DNA of 64,000 bases from Izhakiella capsodis (GTDB taxonomy: Bacteria > Pseudomonadota > Gammaproteobacteria > Enterobacterales > Enterobacteriaceae): NCBI RefSeq assembly GCF_900115045.1, contig NZ_FOVC01000004.1, positions 186,001 to 250,000 of the forward strand, in the 5' to 3' direction. The translations under genes were made by a program, and so were the position numbers. The notes under the pieces were generated by a model. That model was not told the origin of the DNA, ran no database searches, and saw nothing but the letters and a program-made list of their open reading frames with translations. Below, one piece after another: positions 51,476-61,313 of this stretch. The stretch's first letter is position 1; each line of letters opens with the position of its first letter.

Positions 51476-52258
51476 TCAGTTCCCAAACATCAGTGCCGTC
51501 AGCACAAAATCCAGCCCCAGTACCGCTAACGATGCGTGTACTACGGTACGAGTCGTCGCCCGGCTAATCCCTTCCGAAGTCGGAATGGCATTATAGCCAT
51601 TAAACAAGGCTATCCAGGTCACGGTAATGGCGAATACTGCGCTCTTAATAACGCAGTTCACAATATCTTTTCGCAAGTCGACGGCGTTCTGCATTGTCGT
51701 CCAAAAAAAGCCGCTATCAATGCCTTTCCAGCTAACACCAACAAGCGCGCCACCTAATATGCCTACGGCGACAAAAATCACCGTTAGCAGCGGCATGCTA
51801 ATAAAGCCGGCCCAGAAACGCGGGGAAACCACACGCCGTAGCGGATCGACCGCCATCATTTCCATACTGGAAAGCTGCTCTGTGGCTTTCATCAAGCCGA
51901 TTTCGGCCGTCAAGGCTGATCCCGCACGGCCGGCAAATAGCAGCGCGGTGACCACCGGCCCCAGCTCACGTAGCAGCGATAGGGCCACCAGCATTCCGAG
52001 ACTGGTTTCTGCGCTATAGGTGGTCAGTACCAGATAGCCTTGCAGCCCAATCACCATGCCGATAAACAAACCCGATACAACGATAATAAGCAACGACAGC
52101 ACCCCCACGCTATAAAGCTGCTTTACAAGCAGGGATCCGTGCTTACGAAACTCAGGCCGTCCGATTAGTGCATGGAACAGCATGATTCCGGCGCGGCCAA
52201 AAGATGCGCACGTTTGAATGCCGCGTCGTCCTAGCGAGGCCAGTAAACGAACTAACAT
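51476..52258 (-). CDS. mlaE: MlaE, permease of the Mla phospholipid transporter
   Basis: MlaE is the integral inner-membrane subunit of MlaFEDB. It has 260 residues, as in E. coli, with about five to six hydrophobic segments and the family motif ELGPVVTALLFAGRAGSALTAEIG. The direction of lipid transport is mainly retrograde (outer to inner membrane). It is 7 bp downstream of mlaF. Confidence 0.97.
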   Translation of the reverse strand: MLVRLLASLGRRGIQTCASFGRAGIMLFHALIGRPEFRKHGSLLVKQLYSVGVLSLLIIVVSGLFIGMVIGLQGYLVLTTYSAETSLGMLVALSLLRELGPVVTALLFAGRAGSALTAEIGLMKATEQLSSMEMMAVDPLRRVVSPRFWAGFISMPLLTVIFVAVGILGGALVGVSWKGIDSGFFWTTMQNAVDLRKDIVNCVIKSAVFAITVTWIALFNGYNAIPTSEGISRATTRTVVHASLAVLGLDFVLTALMFGN

Positions 52259-52265
52259 TGTCAGA

Positions 52266-53078
52266 TTAACTCCCTGATCCGATTAAATCCGCCAGATATT
52301 CACCTGCCGGAAAACGAAAAGGCACCGGCCCGTCAGCAATACCGTCTATAAACTGCCTGACGCGGCTATCCGAATTTTGTTTTAGTTGTTCAGCAGTTCC
52401 CTGGGCTATTACCTTCTGGCCAGCGATAATGTAGGCATAATCAGCAATGCTCAGCACTTCCGGCACGTCATGGGAAACCACAATACAGGTGACACCCAGA
52501 GCATGGTTGAGTTCATCAATCAGCTTAACCAACACGCCCATTGTGATCGGATCCTGCCCGACAAAAGGCTCATCAAACATAATCAGATCTGGCTCAAGCG
52601 CGATGGCTCGCGCTAACGCGACACGCCGAGCCATACCGCCAGAAAGCTCGGACGGCATCAGCCGCGCCGCACCACGCAGACCGACCGCTTCCAGCTTCAT
52701 CATGACCGTTGTGTGCAGCAGCGGCTCGGGCAACCGGGTATGTTCGCGCAATGGCCAGGCAACATTATCGAAAACGGAGAGATCGGTAAACAGTGCGCCA
52801 GACTGGAACAACATGCTCATTTTCTTTCTGACGGCGTAAAGGTGTGAGCGAGACAAGGCCGGAATATTATCGCCTTGGAACAAGATCTCGCCTTTATCGG
52901 GTTGCAGCTGCCCGCCGATAAGCCTGAGCAGGGTCGTTTTGCCAATCCCTGATGGCCCCATAATTGCCGTCACTTTACCTTCAGGCACCACCAAAGATAC
53001 ATCGTCAAAGATGATGCGGTCGCCGCGACTGAAAGTAACGCCGCGGACTTCAACCAGATTTGCTGGCATCTGCTCCAT
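52266..53078 (-). CDS. mlaF: MlaF, ATPase of the Mla phospholipid transporter
   Basis: MlaF is the ABC ATPase of MlaFEDB. It has 270 residues. Walker A MGPSGIGKTTLLRL, Q-loop MLFQSGALF, signature ELSGGMARRVALARA, Walker B DLIMFDEPF and switch His in VVSHD are all present, as is the C-terminal extension that contacts the neighbouring MlaF. It is the first gene of mlaFEDCB, divergent from yrbG across 216 bp. Confidence 0.98.
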   Translation of the reverse strand: MEQMPANLVEVRGVTFSRGDRIIFDDVSLVVPEGKVTAIMGPSGIGKTTLLRLIGGQLQPDKGEILFQGDNIPALSRSHLYAVRKKMSMLFQSGALFTDLSVFDNVAWPLREHTRLPEPLLHTTVMMKLEAVGLRGAARLMPSELSGGMARRVALARAIALEPDLIMFDEPFVGQDPITMGVLVKLIDELNHALGVTCIVVSHDVPEVLSIADYAYIIAGQKVIAQGTAEQLKQNSDSRVRQFIDGIADGPVPFRFPAGEYLADLIGSGS

Positions 53079-53294
53079 TATGACCTCTGCTAAACGGGTA
53101 AGAGTAATCCACGTAGATGGTAACCCATTAAATTCTGAAGAAGTGACTTTTACAGAAACTTACCGCGTAAAGACCACAGATCCTCGCATAAGTTTTACTT
53201 TTTCTTTTCACAGCGTCAGAATCACATCCATTATTATAAGCTTGCCTGCCATCGTCTATATAAAACGATAATGGTTTCGCAAAAAGGATCCTTC

Positions 53295-54275
53295 ATGCTT
53301 GTTGCTACCACCCTTCTGGTAATCGGTTTGGTGCTGTTGGCCTATGGTGCAGACCGCCTGGTTTTCAGCGCATCGATCCTTTGTCGCTCTCTGGGGATAC
53401 CTCCGCTGATTATCGGTATGACGGTCGTTGGAATTGGAACATCGTTACCTGAATTCATTGTTTCACTGTCGGCGGCGAATCATGGCCAGCTTGACATGTC
53501 TGTGGGTACAGCGTTGGGATCAAACATTATTAACATTCTGCTGATTCTCGGCGGCGCGGCGCTGATCCATCCTCTTACCGTACAATCCAACCTGATCAGA
53601 CGCGAAATACCGCTGATGCTGCTGGTTACCTTACTCAGTGGTTTTTTGCTGTTTGATAATGAGCTAAGCCGGGTGGATGGTCTGCTATTAATCATCATGG
53701 CATTAGCCTATTTGCTGGTGGTTATCCATATTGCAAAACGCGCCGCCCACAACAACAGCGATACGCTGCCCCGCGAGCAACTGGCGGAACTCCCTCTTGG
53801 GGATACCAGCAACACGGTGGCATTTCTCTGGCTTGCGGTAGCGCTAATTATGCTCCCGGTTGCCACAAATATGGTTATTGATAACGCAACGGTTGTTGCC
53901 GATTATCTCGGTGTCAGCGAGCTAATCATCGGCCTGACGATAATTTCGGTCGGTACCAGCCTGCCTGAACTGGCTACAGTGATTGCCGGTGCGCTGAAAG
54001 GCGAAGACGACATTGCTATTGGCAATCTTATTGGTTCTAACATTTATAATATTGCTATTGTACTTGGCGTGCCGACTTTACTGCACCCAGGCAGTATTGA
54101 CAGCGATGCCTTTGACCGTGATTACTGGATTATGCTCGGCGTTAGCGCAGTGTTTACGCTGATTTGTCTGCAGCGCCGCCGACGTATCGGCCGAGTAACG
54201 GGATCTCTGTTACTTTGTAGTTTTCTCCTCTGGGTAGTGCTGCTTTACTTTTCCCCCTCACAGAGCTTCTGGTAA
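53295..54275 (+). CDS. yrbG: Na+/Ca2+-exchanger family transporter YrbG
   Basis: The protein has 326 residues from ATG 53295 (behind AAAAAGGATCCTTC), about the E. coli length of 325. About ten TM helices form two inverted repeats, each with the exchanger alpha-motif: GIGTSLPEFIVS (about 45) and SVGTSLPELATV (about 225). The cation and physiological role in bacteria are uncertain. It starts the rightward run yrbG-kdsD-kdsC-lptCAB-rpoN. Confidence 0.95.
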   Translation: MLVATTLLVIGLVLLAYGADRLVFSASILCRSLGIPPLIIGMTVVGIGTSLPEFIVSLSAANHGQLDMSVGTALGSNIINILLILGGAALIHPLTVQSNLIRREIPLMLLVTLLSGFLLFDNELSRVDGLLLIIMALAYLLVVIHIAKRAAHNNSDTLPREQLAELPLGDTSNTVAFLWLAVALIMLPVATNMVIDNATVVADYLGVSELIIGLTIISVGTSLPELATVIAGALKGEDDIAIGNLIGSNIYNIAIVLGVPTLLHPGSIDSDAFDRDYWIMLGVSAVFTLICLQRRRRIGRVTGSLLLCSFLLWVVLLYFSPSQSFW

Positions 54276-54285
54276 GGACTAAATT

Positions 54286-55272
54286 ATGCCCTACAGCGAA
54301 CTTGAACCTGGTTTTGACTTTCAACAGGCTGGCAAAGAGGTTCTGCGCATTGAGCGCGAGGGCCTTGAGCAGTTGGATAATTACATTAATGACGATTTCA
54401 GTCGCGCCTGCGAAAAGATATTTTACTGCCACGGAAAAATCGTTGTGATGGGCATAGGGAAGTCGGGTCATATCGGAAAAAAAATAGCGGCAACTTTCGC
54501 CAGCACCGGTTCTCCGGCTTTTTTCGTCCACCCTGCAGAGGCTAGTCATGGCGATTTGGGAATGGTCTCGCCAGGCGATGTGGTCATTGCTATTTCTAAC
54601 TCCGGCGAGTCAGCGGAAATCCTCGCCCTGATTCCTGTGCTAAAGCGCCTGAGAGTCGCACTGATTTGTATCACCAGCCGCCCGGAAAGCAGTATGGGAA
54701 CCGCCGCGGACATTCATCTGTGTGTGAAAGTGCCTCAGGAGGCCTGCCCGCTAGGATTAGCACCAACGAGCAGTACCACAGCGGCATTGGTGATGGGCGA
54801 TGCGCTGGCGGTCGCACTGCTCAGAGCGCGGGGCTTTACCGCAGAGGATTTCGCGCTTTCCCATCCTGGCGGCGCACTCGGACGTAAGCTATTGTTGCGC
54901 GTCGATGATATCATGCACACCGGAGATGAGATTCCTCACGTCAGCCGTGATGCCTGCCTTCGTGATGCTCTGTTGGAAATTACCCGTAAGCACCTCGGAA
55001 TGACGGTTATCTGTGATGATTTAATGCAGATTGAAGGTATATTTACCGATGGCGATCTGCGCCGCGTGCTGGATATGGGTGTCGACTTTCAACAGATCCG
55101 TATCGACGAAGTGATGACCCCAGGAGGCGTTCGGGTGAGACCAGCAATTCTGGCGGTCGATGCGCTGAATATTATGCAAAATAAAAATATTACCGCGGTG
55201 CTGGTTGCCGATGGCGATCTGCTGCTGGGCGTTATTCATATGCACGACCTGCTTCGTGCGGGCGTAGTATAG
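54286..55272 (+). CDS. kdsD: D-arabinose-5-phosphate isomerase KdsD
   Basis: KdsD interconverts ribulose-5-P and arabinose-5-P, the first step to KDO for LPS. It has 328 residues, as in E. coli. The SIS domain (about 40-180, GIGKSGHIGKKIAATFASTG) is followed by two CBS domains (about 205-325). It begins 10 bp after yrbG, so it is part of that operon. Confidence 0.98.
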   Translation: MPYSELEPGFDFQQAGKEVLRIEREGLEQLDNYINDDFSRACEKIFYCHGKIVVMGIGKSGHIGKKIAATFASTGSPAFFVHPAEASHGDLGMVSPGDVVIAISNSGESAEILALIPVLKRLRVALICITSRPESSMGTAADIHLCVKVPQEACPLGLAPTSSTTAALVMGDALAVALLRARGFTAEDFALSHPGGALGRKLLLRVDDIMHTGDEIPHVSRDACLRDALLEITRKHLGMTVICDDLMQIEGIFTDGDLRRVLDMGVDFQQIRIDEVMTPGGVRVRPAILAVDALNIMQNKNITAVLVADGDLLLGVIHMHDLLRAGVV

Positions 55273-55297
55273 GCTGATAAAAGAGATATCAAGAAAA

Positions 55298-55852
55298 ATG
55301 GTCATGGTTGAAACCTGTTACGGCCCGGTCAATAGCGCTGTGCTGCAAAAAGCCCGTTTAATCAAGCTATTGATTTGCGACGTTGACGGCGTTATGTCCG
55401 ATGGCATGATCTACTTGGGCAACAGCGGTGAGGAGTTAAAAGCGTTTAATGTACGCGATGGTTATGGCGTGCGTTGTTTGCTGACCTCGGGCGTCGAAGT
55501 CGCTATTATTACCGGCCGCAAAGCAAAATTGCTGGAAGACCGTTGTACCACTCTGGGAATTACACATCTTTACCAGGGCCAATCCGATAAGCTTTTGGCC
55601 TTCGCTGAACTTGTGGATAAACTGTCGTTGGCACCTGAGCAAATCGCCTATATCGGTGATGACCTGATAGACTGGCCAGTTATGGCACGGGTTGGACTGA
55701 GCGTTGTTGTTGCCGACGGACATCCGGCCTTGCTGCCACGAGCAGACTACGTCACACAAATTAAAGGCGGACGCGGCGCGGTACGTGAAATTTGCGACCT
55801 GATTTTAATCGCACAGGATAAGTTTGATGAGGCCAAAGGGCAGTCAGTATGA
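55298..55852 (+). CDS. kdsC: 3-deoxy-D-manno-octulosonate 8-phosphate phosphatase KdsC
   Basis: KdsC removes phosphate from KDO-8-P, a HAD-family tetramer. It has 184 residues (188 in E. coli). HAD motifs: CDVDGVMSDG, ITGR and IGDDLIDWPVM, with the Lys in QGQSDK. An alternative ATG lies two codons in. The stop overlaps the lptC start by 4 bp (ATGA). Confidence 0.98.
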   Translation: MVMVETCYGPVNSAVLQKARLIKLLICDVDGVMSDGMIYLGNSGEELKAFNVRDGYGVRCLLTSGVEVAIITGRKAKLLEDRCTTLGITHLYQGQSDKLLAFAELVDKLSLAPEQIAYIGDDLIDWPVMARVGLSVVVADGHPALLPRADYVTQIKGGRGAVREICDLILIAQDKFDEAKGQSV

Positions 55853-56427
55853 GTAAATTTAAGCGCTGGATAACGCTCATTCTGGCTTTGATCGCCCTGA
55901 TTATGATCGGCTGGAATATGGCCGATAACAGCAGTGAAACTGAAAATCTGAACAGCGGGGACAATAACGATCCTACTTATACCAGCGAGCACTCAGATAC
56001 GGTGGTATACAGCCCGGACGGCTCACTAAATTACCAGCTGATATCAGATAAGGTAGCTTATTTCACCCAACATGAAGTCAGCTGGTTCGATAAGCCAGTC
56101 ATGACGACATACGATACAAACAAAGTGCCGATCTGGTCTATCCGGGCAGATAAAGCCCGCCTGACCCACGATCGCATGCTTTATCTATACGGCCATGTAG
56201 AGATGAAAAGCCTGACCAGCACCTCGCAGCTACAGCGAATTGTTACAGATAATGCAGTGATCAATCTGACAACACTGGACGTAACCTCAGTTGATAAAGT
56301 CACGCTTTATGGCACCAACTTTAACTCAACCGGCATGCAGATGCGCGGTAATTTACGGAAGAAAACGGCCCAGCTGATTGAAAAGGTCCAAACGTCTTAT
56401 GAAATCCAAAACCAAAAACAGCATTAA
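55849..56427 (+). CDS. lptC: LPS export protein LptC
   Basis: LptC is a bitopic inner-membrane protein that passes LPS from LptBFG to LptA. It has 192 residues (191 in E. coli). One N-terminal TM helix (about 7-25, WITLILALIALIMIGW) is followed by the periplasmic beta-jellyroll. The 3' end overlaps the lptA start by 29 bp. Confidence 0.98.
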   Translation: MSKFKRWITLILALIALIMIGWNMADNSSETENLNSGDNNDPTYTSEHSDTVVYSPDGSLNYQLISDKVAYFTQHEVSWFDKPVMTTYDTNKVPIWSIRADKARLTHDRMLYLYGHVEMKSLTSTSQLQRIVTDNAVINLTTLDVTSVDKVTLYGTNFNSTGMQMRGNLRKKTAQLIEKVQTSYEIQNQKQH

Positions 56428-56944
56428 GTTACTTCTGGCCGGCTCCATATTGGCTACTGCACTACCCGCTCTGGCGCTCACCGGAGATACGGATAAGCCG
56501 GTTCACATCGTTTCGAAAAACCAGTCTCTGGATATGCAGGGCAACGTGGCAACTTTTACTGGCAACGTCATCGCTACGCAGGGGTCAATTAAAATAACCG
56601 CAGATAGAGTTGTCGTTAACCGCCCTGGTGGCGACAGTAAAAAAACGGTTATTGACGCCTATGGTAATCCAGCCACTTTTTATCAAATGCAGGACAATGG
56701 TAAGCCGGTTCAAGGTCATGCCTCTAAACTTCACTATGAACTGGCCAATGATTTTGTTGAGCTTACCGGCAACGCATTTTTGCAGCAGCAAGACAGCAGT
56801 GTAAATGGCGACCGCATCACTTATCTGGTGAAGCAACAAAAAATGCAGGCATTCAGCAACACGGGTAAACGCGTAACGACAGTTCTGGTTCCGTCCCAGT
56901 TGCAGAATAAAAACAGCAACGTTCAGGTCAAAAAGAGTAACTAA
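56399..56944 (+). CDS. lptA: LPS export bridge protein LptA
   Basis: LptA polymerises into the periplasmic bridge that carries LPS to LptDE. It has 181 residues from ATG 56399. The signal peptide (hydrophobic 10-25) ends ALA before LTGDTDKP, and the OstA-like beta-jellyroll follows. Position between lptC and lptB, with the overlap, is the standard arrangement. Confidence 0.98.
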   Translation: MKSKTKNSIKLLLAGSILATALPALALTGDTDKPVHIVSKNQSLDMQGNVATFTGNVIATQGSIKITADRVVVNRPGGDSKKTVIDAYGNPATFYQMQDNGKPVQGHASKLHYELANDFVELTGNAFLQQQDSSVNGDRITYLVKQQKMQAFSNTGKRVTTVLVPSQLQNKNSNVQVKKSN

Positions 56945-56950
56945 CGCTAT

Positions 56951-57676
56951 ATGGCAACCTTAATTGCAGAGAACCTGGCGAAAGCTTACAAAGGCCGCCA
57001 GGTTGTCAAAGATGTCAGTCTGACGGTAAACTCAGGCGAAATCGTCGGTTTACTCGGGCCGAATGGTGCTGGAAAAACGACCACGTTTTATATGGTGGTC
57101 GGTATTGTGCCGCGCGATGCCGGTCGAATTGTCATTGACGATAATGATATCAGTGTTCTTCCGCTTCATGCCCGCGCTCGACGGGGCATAGGCTATCTAC
57201 CGCAAGAAGCGTCAATTTTCCGCCGTCTGACGGTTTACGACAACCTGATGGCGGTGCTGCAAATTCGTGAAGATCTTACCGCTGAACAGCGCGAAGATCG
57301 CGCCAATGACCTGATGGAAGAGTTCCATATAGAGCATCTGCGTAACAGCCTCGGTCAGTCTCTGTCAGGTGGAGAACGACGCCGGGTCGAAATTGCCCGG
57401 GCGCTGGCTGCCAACCCTAAATTTATACTCCTGGATGAACCCTTCGCCGGCGTTGACCCAATCTCAGTTATCGATATAAAAAAAATTATCGAACACCTGC
57501 GCGATAGTGGCCTCGGTGTACTGATTACCGACCATAACGTGCGTGAGACCCTGGCGGTTTGTGAACGTGCCTATATTGTCAGCCAGGGCCATATGATCGC
57601 CCACGGTACGCCAGAGGAAGTGCTGGCTAATGAGCAGGTGAAACGCGTTTATTTGGGTGACGAGTTCAGACTCTGA
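56951..57676 (+). CDS. lptB: LPS export ATPase LptB
   Basis: LptB is the cytosolic ATPase of LptB2FG(C) that powers LPS extraction. It has 241 residues, as in E. coli. Walker A GPNGAGKTT, signature SLSGGERRRVEIARAL, Walker B FILLDEPFAG and switch TDHNV are intact. It is 6 bp after lptA; rpoN follows after 48 bp. Confidence 0.99.
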   Translation: MATLIAENLAKAYKGRQVVKDVSLTVNSGEIVGLLGPNGAGKTTTFYMVVGIVPRDAGRIVIDDNDISVLPLHARARRGIGYLPQEASIFRRLTVYDNLMAVLQIREDLTAEQREDRANDLMEEFHIEHLRNSLGQSLSGGERRRVEIARALAANPKFILLDEPFAGVDPISVIDIKKIIEHLRDSGLGVLITDHNVRETLAVCERAYIVSQGHMIAHGTPEEVLANEQVKRVYLGDEFRL

Positions 57677-57724
57677 TAAGGTGTTCAAAATGGGTCAGTA
57701 TTACGGGGAGATGACATCCTGACT

Positions 57725-59158
57725 ATGAAGCAAGGCTTGCAACTCCGCCTCAGTCAGCAGCTCGCCATGACACCGCAGCTACAGCAGGCTATTCGTTTGC
57801 TGCAGCTTTCCACGCTTGAACTTCAGCAGGAAATCCAGCTGGCGCTTGATAGTAATCCGCTTCTGGAACAAAGCGAAAGTAATGACGAGATCGACATTCA
57901 CGCCGTTGCGGAGAATGACACCCTGGACACGCGTGAGGCTCTTGAACAAAAAGACATGCCGGAAGAGCTACCGCTGGACACAACTTGGGACGAAATTTAC
58001 ACCGCAGGAACATCTTCCAGCACCGGAGCTGACTATCACGATGAAGAGCTGCCTGTCTACCAGGGCGAAACCACGCTGACCCTGCAGGACTACTTGATGT
58101 GGCAGGTGGAGCTTACCCCTTTTTCCGATAATGATCGTGCGATCGCCACCTCCATTGTAGATGCTGTTGACGATACCGGTTATTTGACCGTATCGCTGGA
58201 AGATATACACGACAGCATTGGCGACAACGAGCTGATGATGGAAGAGATCGAGGCCGTGCTTAAGCGCATTCAGCGCTTTGATCCCGTAGGGGTTGCGGCA
58301 CGCGACCTGCGTGACTGCCTGTTGGTACAACTGTCACAGTTTATTGCCGAAACACCCTGGCTAAATGAAGCGCGCATGGTGGTGAGTAATTATTTAGATC
58401 TGCTGGCAAACCATGACTTTCGGACTCTTATGCGGGTATCCCGTCTCAAAGAGGACGCCCTTAAAGGCGCAATGCGGCTCATTCAGTCGCTCGATCCACG
58501 TCCCGGGCAATCGGTCAATACCAGCGAACCGGAATACGTCATTCCTGATGTGCTAGTACGTAAAGTCCAGGATCACTGGTCGGTAGAGCTTAACGCCGAT
58601 AGCATTCCCCGCCTCAAAATTAACCAACAATACGCCGCACTTGGCAGTCGTATCCGTAGCGATGCTGACAGTCAGTTTATTCGAAGCAATTTACAAGAAG
58701 CCCGCTGGCTGATCAAAAGCCTTGAGAGCCGCAACGAAACACTACTAAAAGTGTCTCGCTGTATCGTGGAACAACAGCAAGCGTTCTTCAATCAGGGCGA
58801 AGAGTATATGCGGCCAATGGTGCTGGCGGACATTGCCAGCGCAGTGGACATGCACGAGTCAACTATTTCTCGTGTTACCACACAAAAATATCTCCACAGT
58901 CCGCGAGGTATATTTGAACTTAAATACTTTTTCTCCAGTCATGTTAATACTGAAGGAGGCGGAGAAGCCTCTTCAACCGCTATCCGTGCGCTGGTAAAAA
59001 AACTCGTCTTAGCGGAGAACCCAGCTAAGCCCCTCAGCGACAGTAAGCTGACTACCCTGCTCTCGAAACAGGGCATTATGGTGGCACGGCGCACTGTAGC
59101 TAAATACCGTGAATCTTTATCCATCCCGCCCTCAAACCAGCGTAAGCGGCTTGTTTGA
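57725..59158 (+). CDS. rpoN: RNA polymerase sigma-54 factor RpoN
   Basis: Sigma-54 directs transcription from -24/-12 promoters of nitrogen, stress and motility genes, with AAA+ activators. It has 477 residues, as in E. coli. Region I is glutamine/leucine-rich (MKQGLQLRLSQQLAMTPQLQ), region II acidic (50-115), then the core-binding domain and the RpoN box ARRTVAKYRE near the C-terminus. Gene order rpoN-hpf-ptsN-rapZ-npr is standard. Confidence 0.99.
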   Translation: MKQGLQLRLSQQLAMTPQLQQAIRLLQLSTLELQQEIQLALDSNPLLEQSESNDEIDIHAVAENDTLDTREALEQKDMPEELPLDTTWDEIYTAGTSSSTGADYHDEELPVYQGETTLTLQDYLMWQVELTPFSDNDRAIATSIVDAVDDTGYLTVSLEDIHDSIGDNELMMEEIEAVLKRIQRFDPVGVAARDLRDCLLVQLSQFIAETPWLNEARMVVSNYLDLLANHDFRTLMRVSRLKEDALKGAMRLIQSLDPRPGQSVNTSEPEYVIPDVLVRKVQDHWSVELNADSIPRLKINQQYAALGSRIRSDADSQFIRSNLQEARWLIKSLESRNETLLKVSRCIVEQQQAFFNQGEEYMRPMVLADIASAVDMHESTISRVTTQKYLHSPRGIFELKYFFSSHVNTEGGGEASSTAIRALVKKLVLAENPAKPLSDSKLTTLLSKQGIMVARRTVAKYRESLSIPPSNQRKRLV

Positions 59159-59180
59159 ACGAACTGATAAGGAAGCAACT

Positions 59181-59468
59181 ATGCAGCTAAATATTACTGG
59201 GCAAAATGTTGAAATCACCGACGCATTACGTGATTTCGTTAATACTAAGTTTGCCAAACTTGAACAATTTTTTGACAGAATCAATCAAGTCTATATTGTT
59301 TTAAAGGTAGAGAAGCTCTCGCAAATAGCGGAAGCCACGCTGCACGTGAATGGAGGCGAACTACATGCCACTGCGGAAGGGAGAGATATGTATGCATCCA
59401 TTGACGGGTTAGTTGATAAACTGGCTCGGCAGCTAAATAAACATAAAGATAAATTGAAACAGCACTAA
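59181..59468 (+). CDS. hpf: Ribosome hibernation promoting factor HPF (short form)
   Basis: HPF binds the 30S decoding region and, with RMF, drives 100S dimer formation in stationary phase. It has 95 residues from ATG 59181 (MQLNITGQNVEITDAL), the short gamma-proteobacterial form. The ribosome-binding site AAGGAAGC precedes this ATG; earlier in-frame starts lie inside rpoN. Confidence 0.98.
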   Translation: MQLNITGQNVEITDALRDFVNTKFAKLEQFFDRINQVYIVLKVEKLSQIAEATLHVNGGELHATAEGRDMYASIDGLVDKLARQLNKHKDKLKQH

Positions 59469-59530
59469 TCTTAACAAAGAGCGATACAACGAGCACGGCG
59501 CCACAGGCGACATTCCGCGCAATAACCTAT

Positions 59531-59553
59531 CGGCTCGCCCTTGAGGCGAGCCG
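59531..59553 (+). terminator. Hairpin between hpf and ptsN
   Basis: CGGCTCGCC and GGCGAGCCG form a 9-bp stem with a 5-nt loop in the 196-bp gap after hpf. The following bases (TTAATCAATC) are only mildly T-rich, so termination may be partial, letting transcription continue to ptsN. Confidence 0.6.
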
Positions 59554-59664
59554 TTAATCAATCAGGCGTACAAAGGGTTGAATCTGGCCTAGAACTGATC
59601 CAGGGTTCAGGTATGAGTAACATAAAGCAATACACCGGGCGTAAATGAACACCTAAGTGAAACT

Positions 59665-60150
59665 ATGATGAATACTGATCAAACACTGGAACTTAACGCG
59701 GTACTAAGCCAGTCCTGCACGCGTAGCGGAGTACATTGCCAGAGTAAAAAAAGAGCGCTGGAAATCATCAGTGAGCTGGCCGCAGAGCAGTTAAATTTGC
59801 CTCATCAAACTATTTTCGAATCAATACTCACCCGTGAACGTATGGGAAGTACCGGAATCGGTAACGGCATTGCCATTCCGCATGGCAAACTTGAGGAAGA
59901 CACCTTACGCGCCGTAGGGGTGTTTATTCGTCTCGACCAACCGATTCCTTTTGACGCGATTGATAATCAGCCTGTCGACCTGCTATTTGCTTTGCTGGTC
60001 CCGGCGGATCAGTGCAAGACGCATTTGCATACCTTGTCGTTAGTAGCGAAACGTTTGGCCGATAAGTCAATCTGCCGTCGTCTGCGCGCCGCGCAAAATG
60101 ATGAAGAGCTTTATCAGATCATCACAGAAGGTAATGAAGAGATCCTGTAA
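59665..60150 (+). CDS. ptsN: PTS IIA-like nitrogen regulatory protein PtsN (EIIA-Ntr)
   Basis: PtsN is the last carrier of the nitrogen PTS; its unphosphorylated form controls potassium uptake and phosphate signalling. It has 161 residues (163 in E. coli). The phosphorylated His is in AIPHGKL (about residue 73). It works with Npr, encoded 0.9 kb downstream. Confidence 0.98.
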   Translation: MMNTDQTLELNAVLSQSCTRSGVHCQSKKRALEIISELAAEQLNLPHQTIFESILTRERMGSTGIGNGIAIPHGKLEEDTLRAVGVFIRLDQPIPFDAIDNQPVDLLFALLVPADQCKTHLHTLSLVAKRLADKSICRRLRAAQNDEELYQIITEGNEEIL

Positions 60151-60180
60151 TTTAGTCTGCTGCAACTCAGGAGAAAGTAC

Positions 60181-61035
60181 ATGGTGCTGATGATCGTCAG
60201 TGGTCGATCGGGGTCAGGTAAGTCCGTTGCTTTGCGCGCACTCGAAGATATGGGGTTTTATTGCGTTGATAATTTGCCGGTAGAGTTACTGCCCGCACTG
60301 GCAAATTCGCTGACCGAACGACAAACATCTGCGGCTGTTAGCATAGACGTACGCAACATGCCGGAGACGCCAGAAATTCTTGAAACAGCTCTGACTAATT
60401 TACCTGATACCTTCTCCCCACAGCTGCTGTTTCTCGATGCTGACCGCAGCACCTTGATCCGTCGCTACAGTGATACGCGCCGACTGCATCCGCTCTCCAG
60501 CAAGAACCTGTCACTCGAAAGCGCAATTGATGAAGAAAATAACCTGTTGGAACCTCTTCGCTCGAAAGCCGACCTGATTATCGACACGTCAGAAATGTCG
60601 GTTCACGAGCTGGCTGAAATGCTGCGTACCCGGCTGTTAGGCAAACGCGAGCGCGAACTTACAATGGTGTTTGAGTCTTTCGGCTATAAACATGGTATTC
60701 CAATTGATGCCGACTATGTGTTCGACGTGCGTTTTTTACCCAATCCACATTGGGATCCAAAACTTCGTCCGATGACTGGTCTGGACAGGCCGGTAGCCGC
60801 TTTTCTCGATCGTCACACGGAAGTTCATAACTTCATTTACCAAACGCGCAGCTACCTGGAGCTGTGGTTGCCGATGCTTGAAACCAATAATCGTAGCTAT
60901 CTCACTATCGCCATCGGGTGCACCGGCGGTAAGCATCGATCAGTTTTTATCGCGGAACAGCTGGCTGACTATTTCCGCTCACGCGGTAAAAACGTCCAGT
61001 CCCGCCACCGAACTTTGGAAAAACGTAAATCATGA
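60181..61035 (+). CDS. rapZ: RNase adapter protein RapZ
   Basis: RapZ senses glucosamine-6-phosphate and targets the small RNA GlmZ to RNase E, tuning GlmS. It has 284 residues, as in E. coli. Walker A is GRSGSGKS (8-15), and the C-terminal domain (about 160-284) carries GCTGGKHRS and the basic tail RGKNVQSRHRTLEKRK used for RNA binding. Its stop overlaps npr by 4 bp. The related glmM gene lies at 36-37 kb. Confidence 0.98.
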   Translation: MVLMIVSGRSGSGKSVALRALEDMGFYCVDNLPVELLPALANSLTERQTSAAVSIDVRNMPETPEILETALTNLPDTFSPQLLFLDADRSTLIRRYSDTRRLHPLSSKNLSLESAIDEENNLLEPLRSKADLIIDTSEMSVHELAEMLRTRLLGKRERELTMVFESFGYKHGIPIDADYVFDVRFLPNPHWDPKLRPMTGLDRPVAAFLDRHTEVHNFIYQTRSYLELWLPMLETNNRSYLTIAIGCTGGKHRSVFIAEQLADYFRSRGKNVQSRHRTLEKRKS

Positions 61036-61304
61036 CTGTCAAGCAACGCGTTGAAATTAAGAATAAATTAGGCATGCATGCCCGACCAGCAATGAAACTA
61101 TTTGAGTTAGTGCAAAGTTATGACGCAGAGGTTTTGCTACGAAATGAAAGCGGCACAGAAGCCGAAGCCAGTAGCGTAATTGCCTTACTGATGCTGGACT
61201 CAGCAAAAGGAGGCAACATCGAAATAGAGGCCAGCGGCCCCCAGGAGCAACAGGCACTGGCAGCAGTTATCGAACTTTTTGATGCCGGTTTTGACGAAGA
61301 TTAA
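61032..61304 (+). CDS. npr: Phosphocarrier protein NPr of the nitrogen PTS
   Basis: NPr (PtsO) is an HPr-like protein that takes phosphate from EI-Ntr and passes it to PtsN. It has 90 residues, as in E. coli. The active His is in KLGMHARPAMKL (about residue 16) and the regulatory Ser region is SVIALLMLDSAKG. It is translated with rapZ through a 4-bp overlap. Confidence 0.98.
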   Translation: MTVKQRVEIKNKLGMHARPAMKLFELVQSYDAEVLLRNESGTEAEASSVIALLMLDSAKGGNIEIEASGPQEQQALAAVIELFDAGFDED

Positions 61305-61313
61305 ACCTGATAG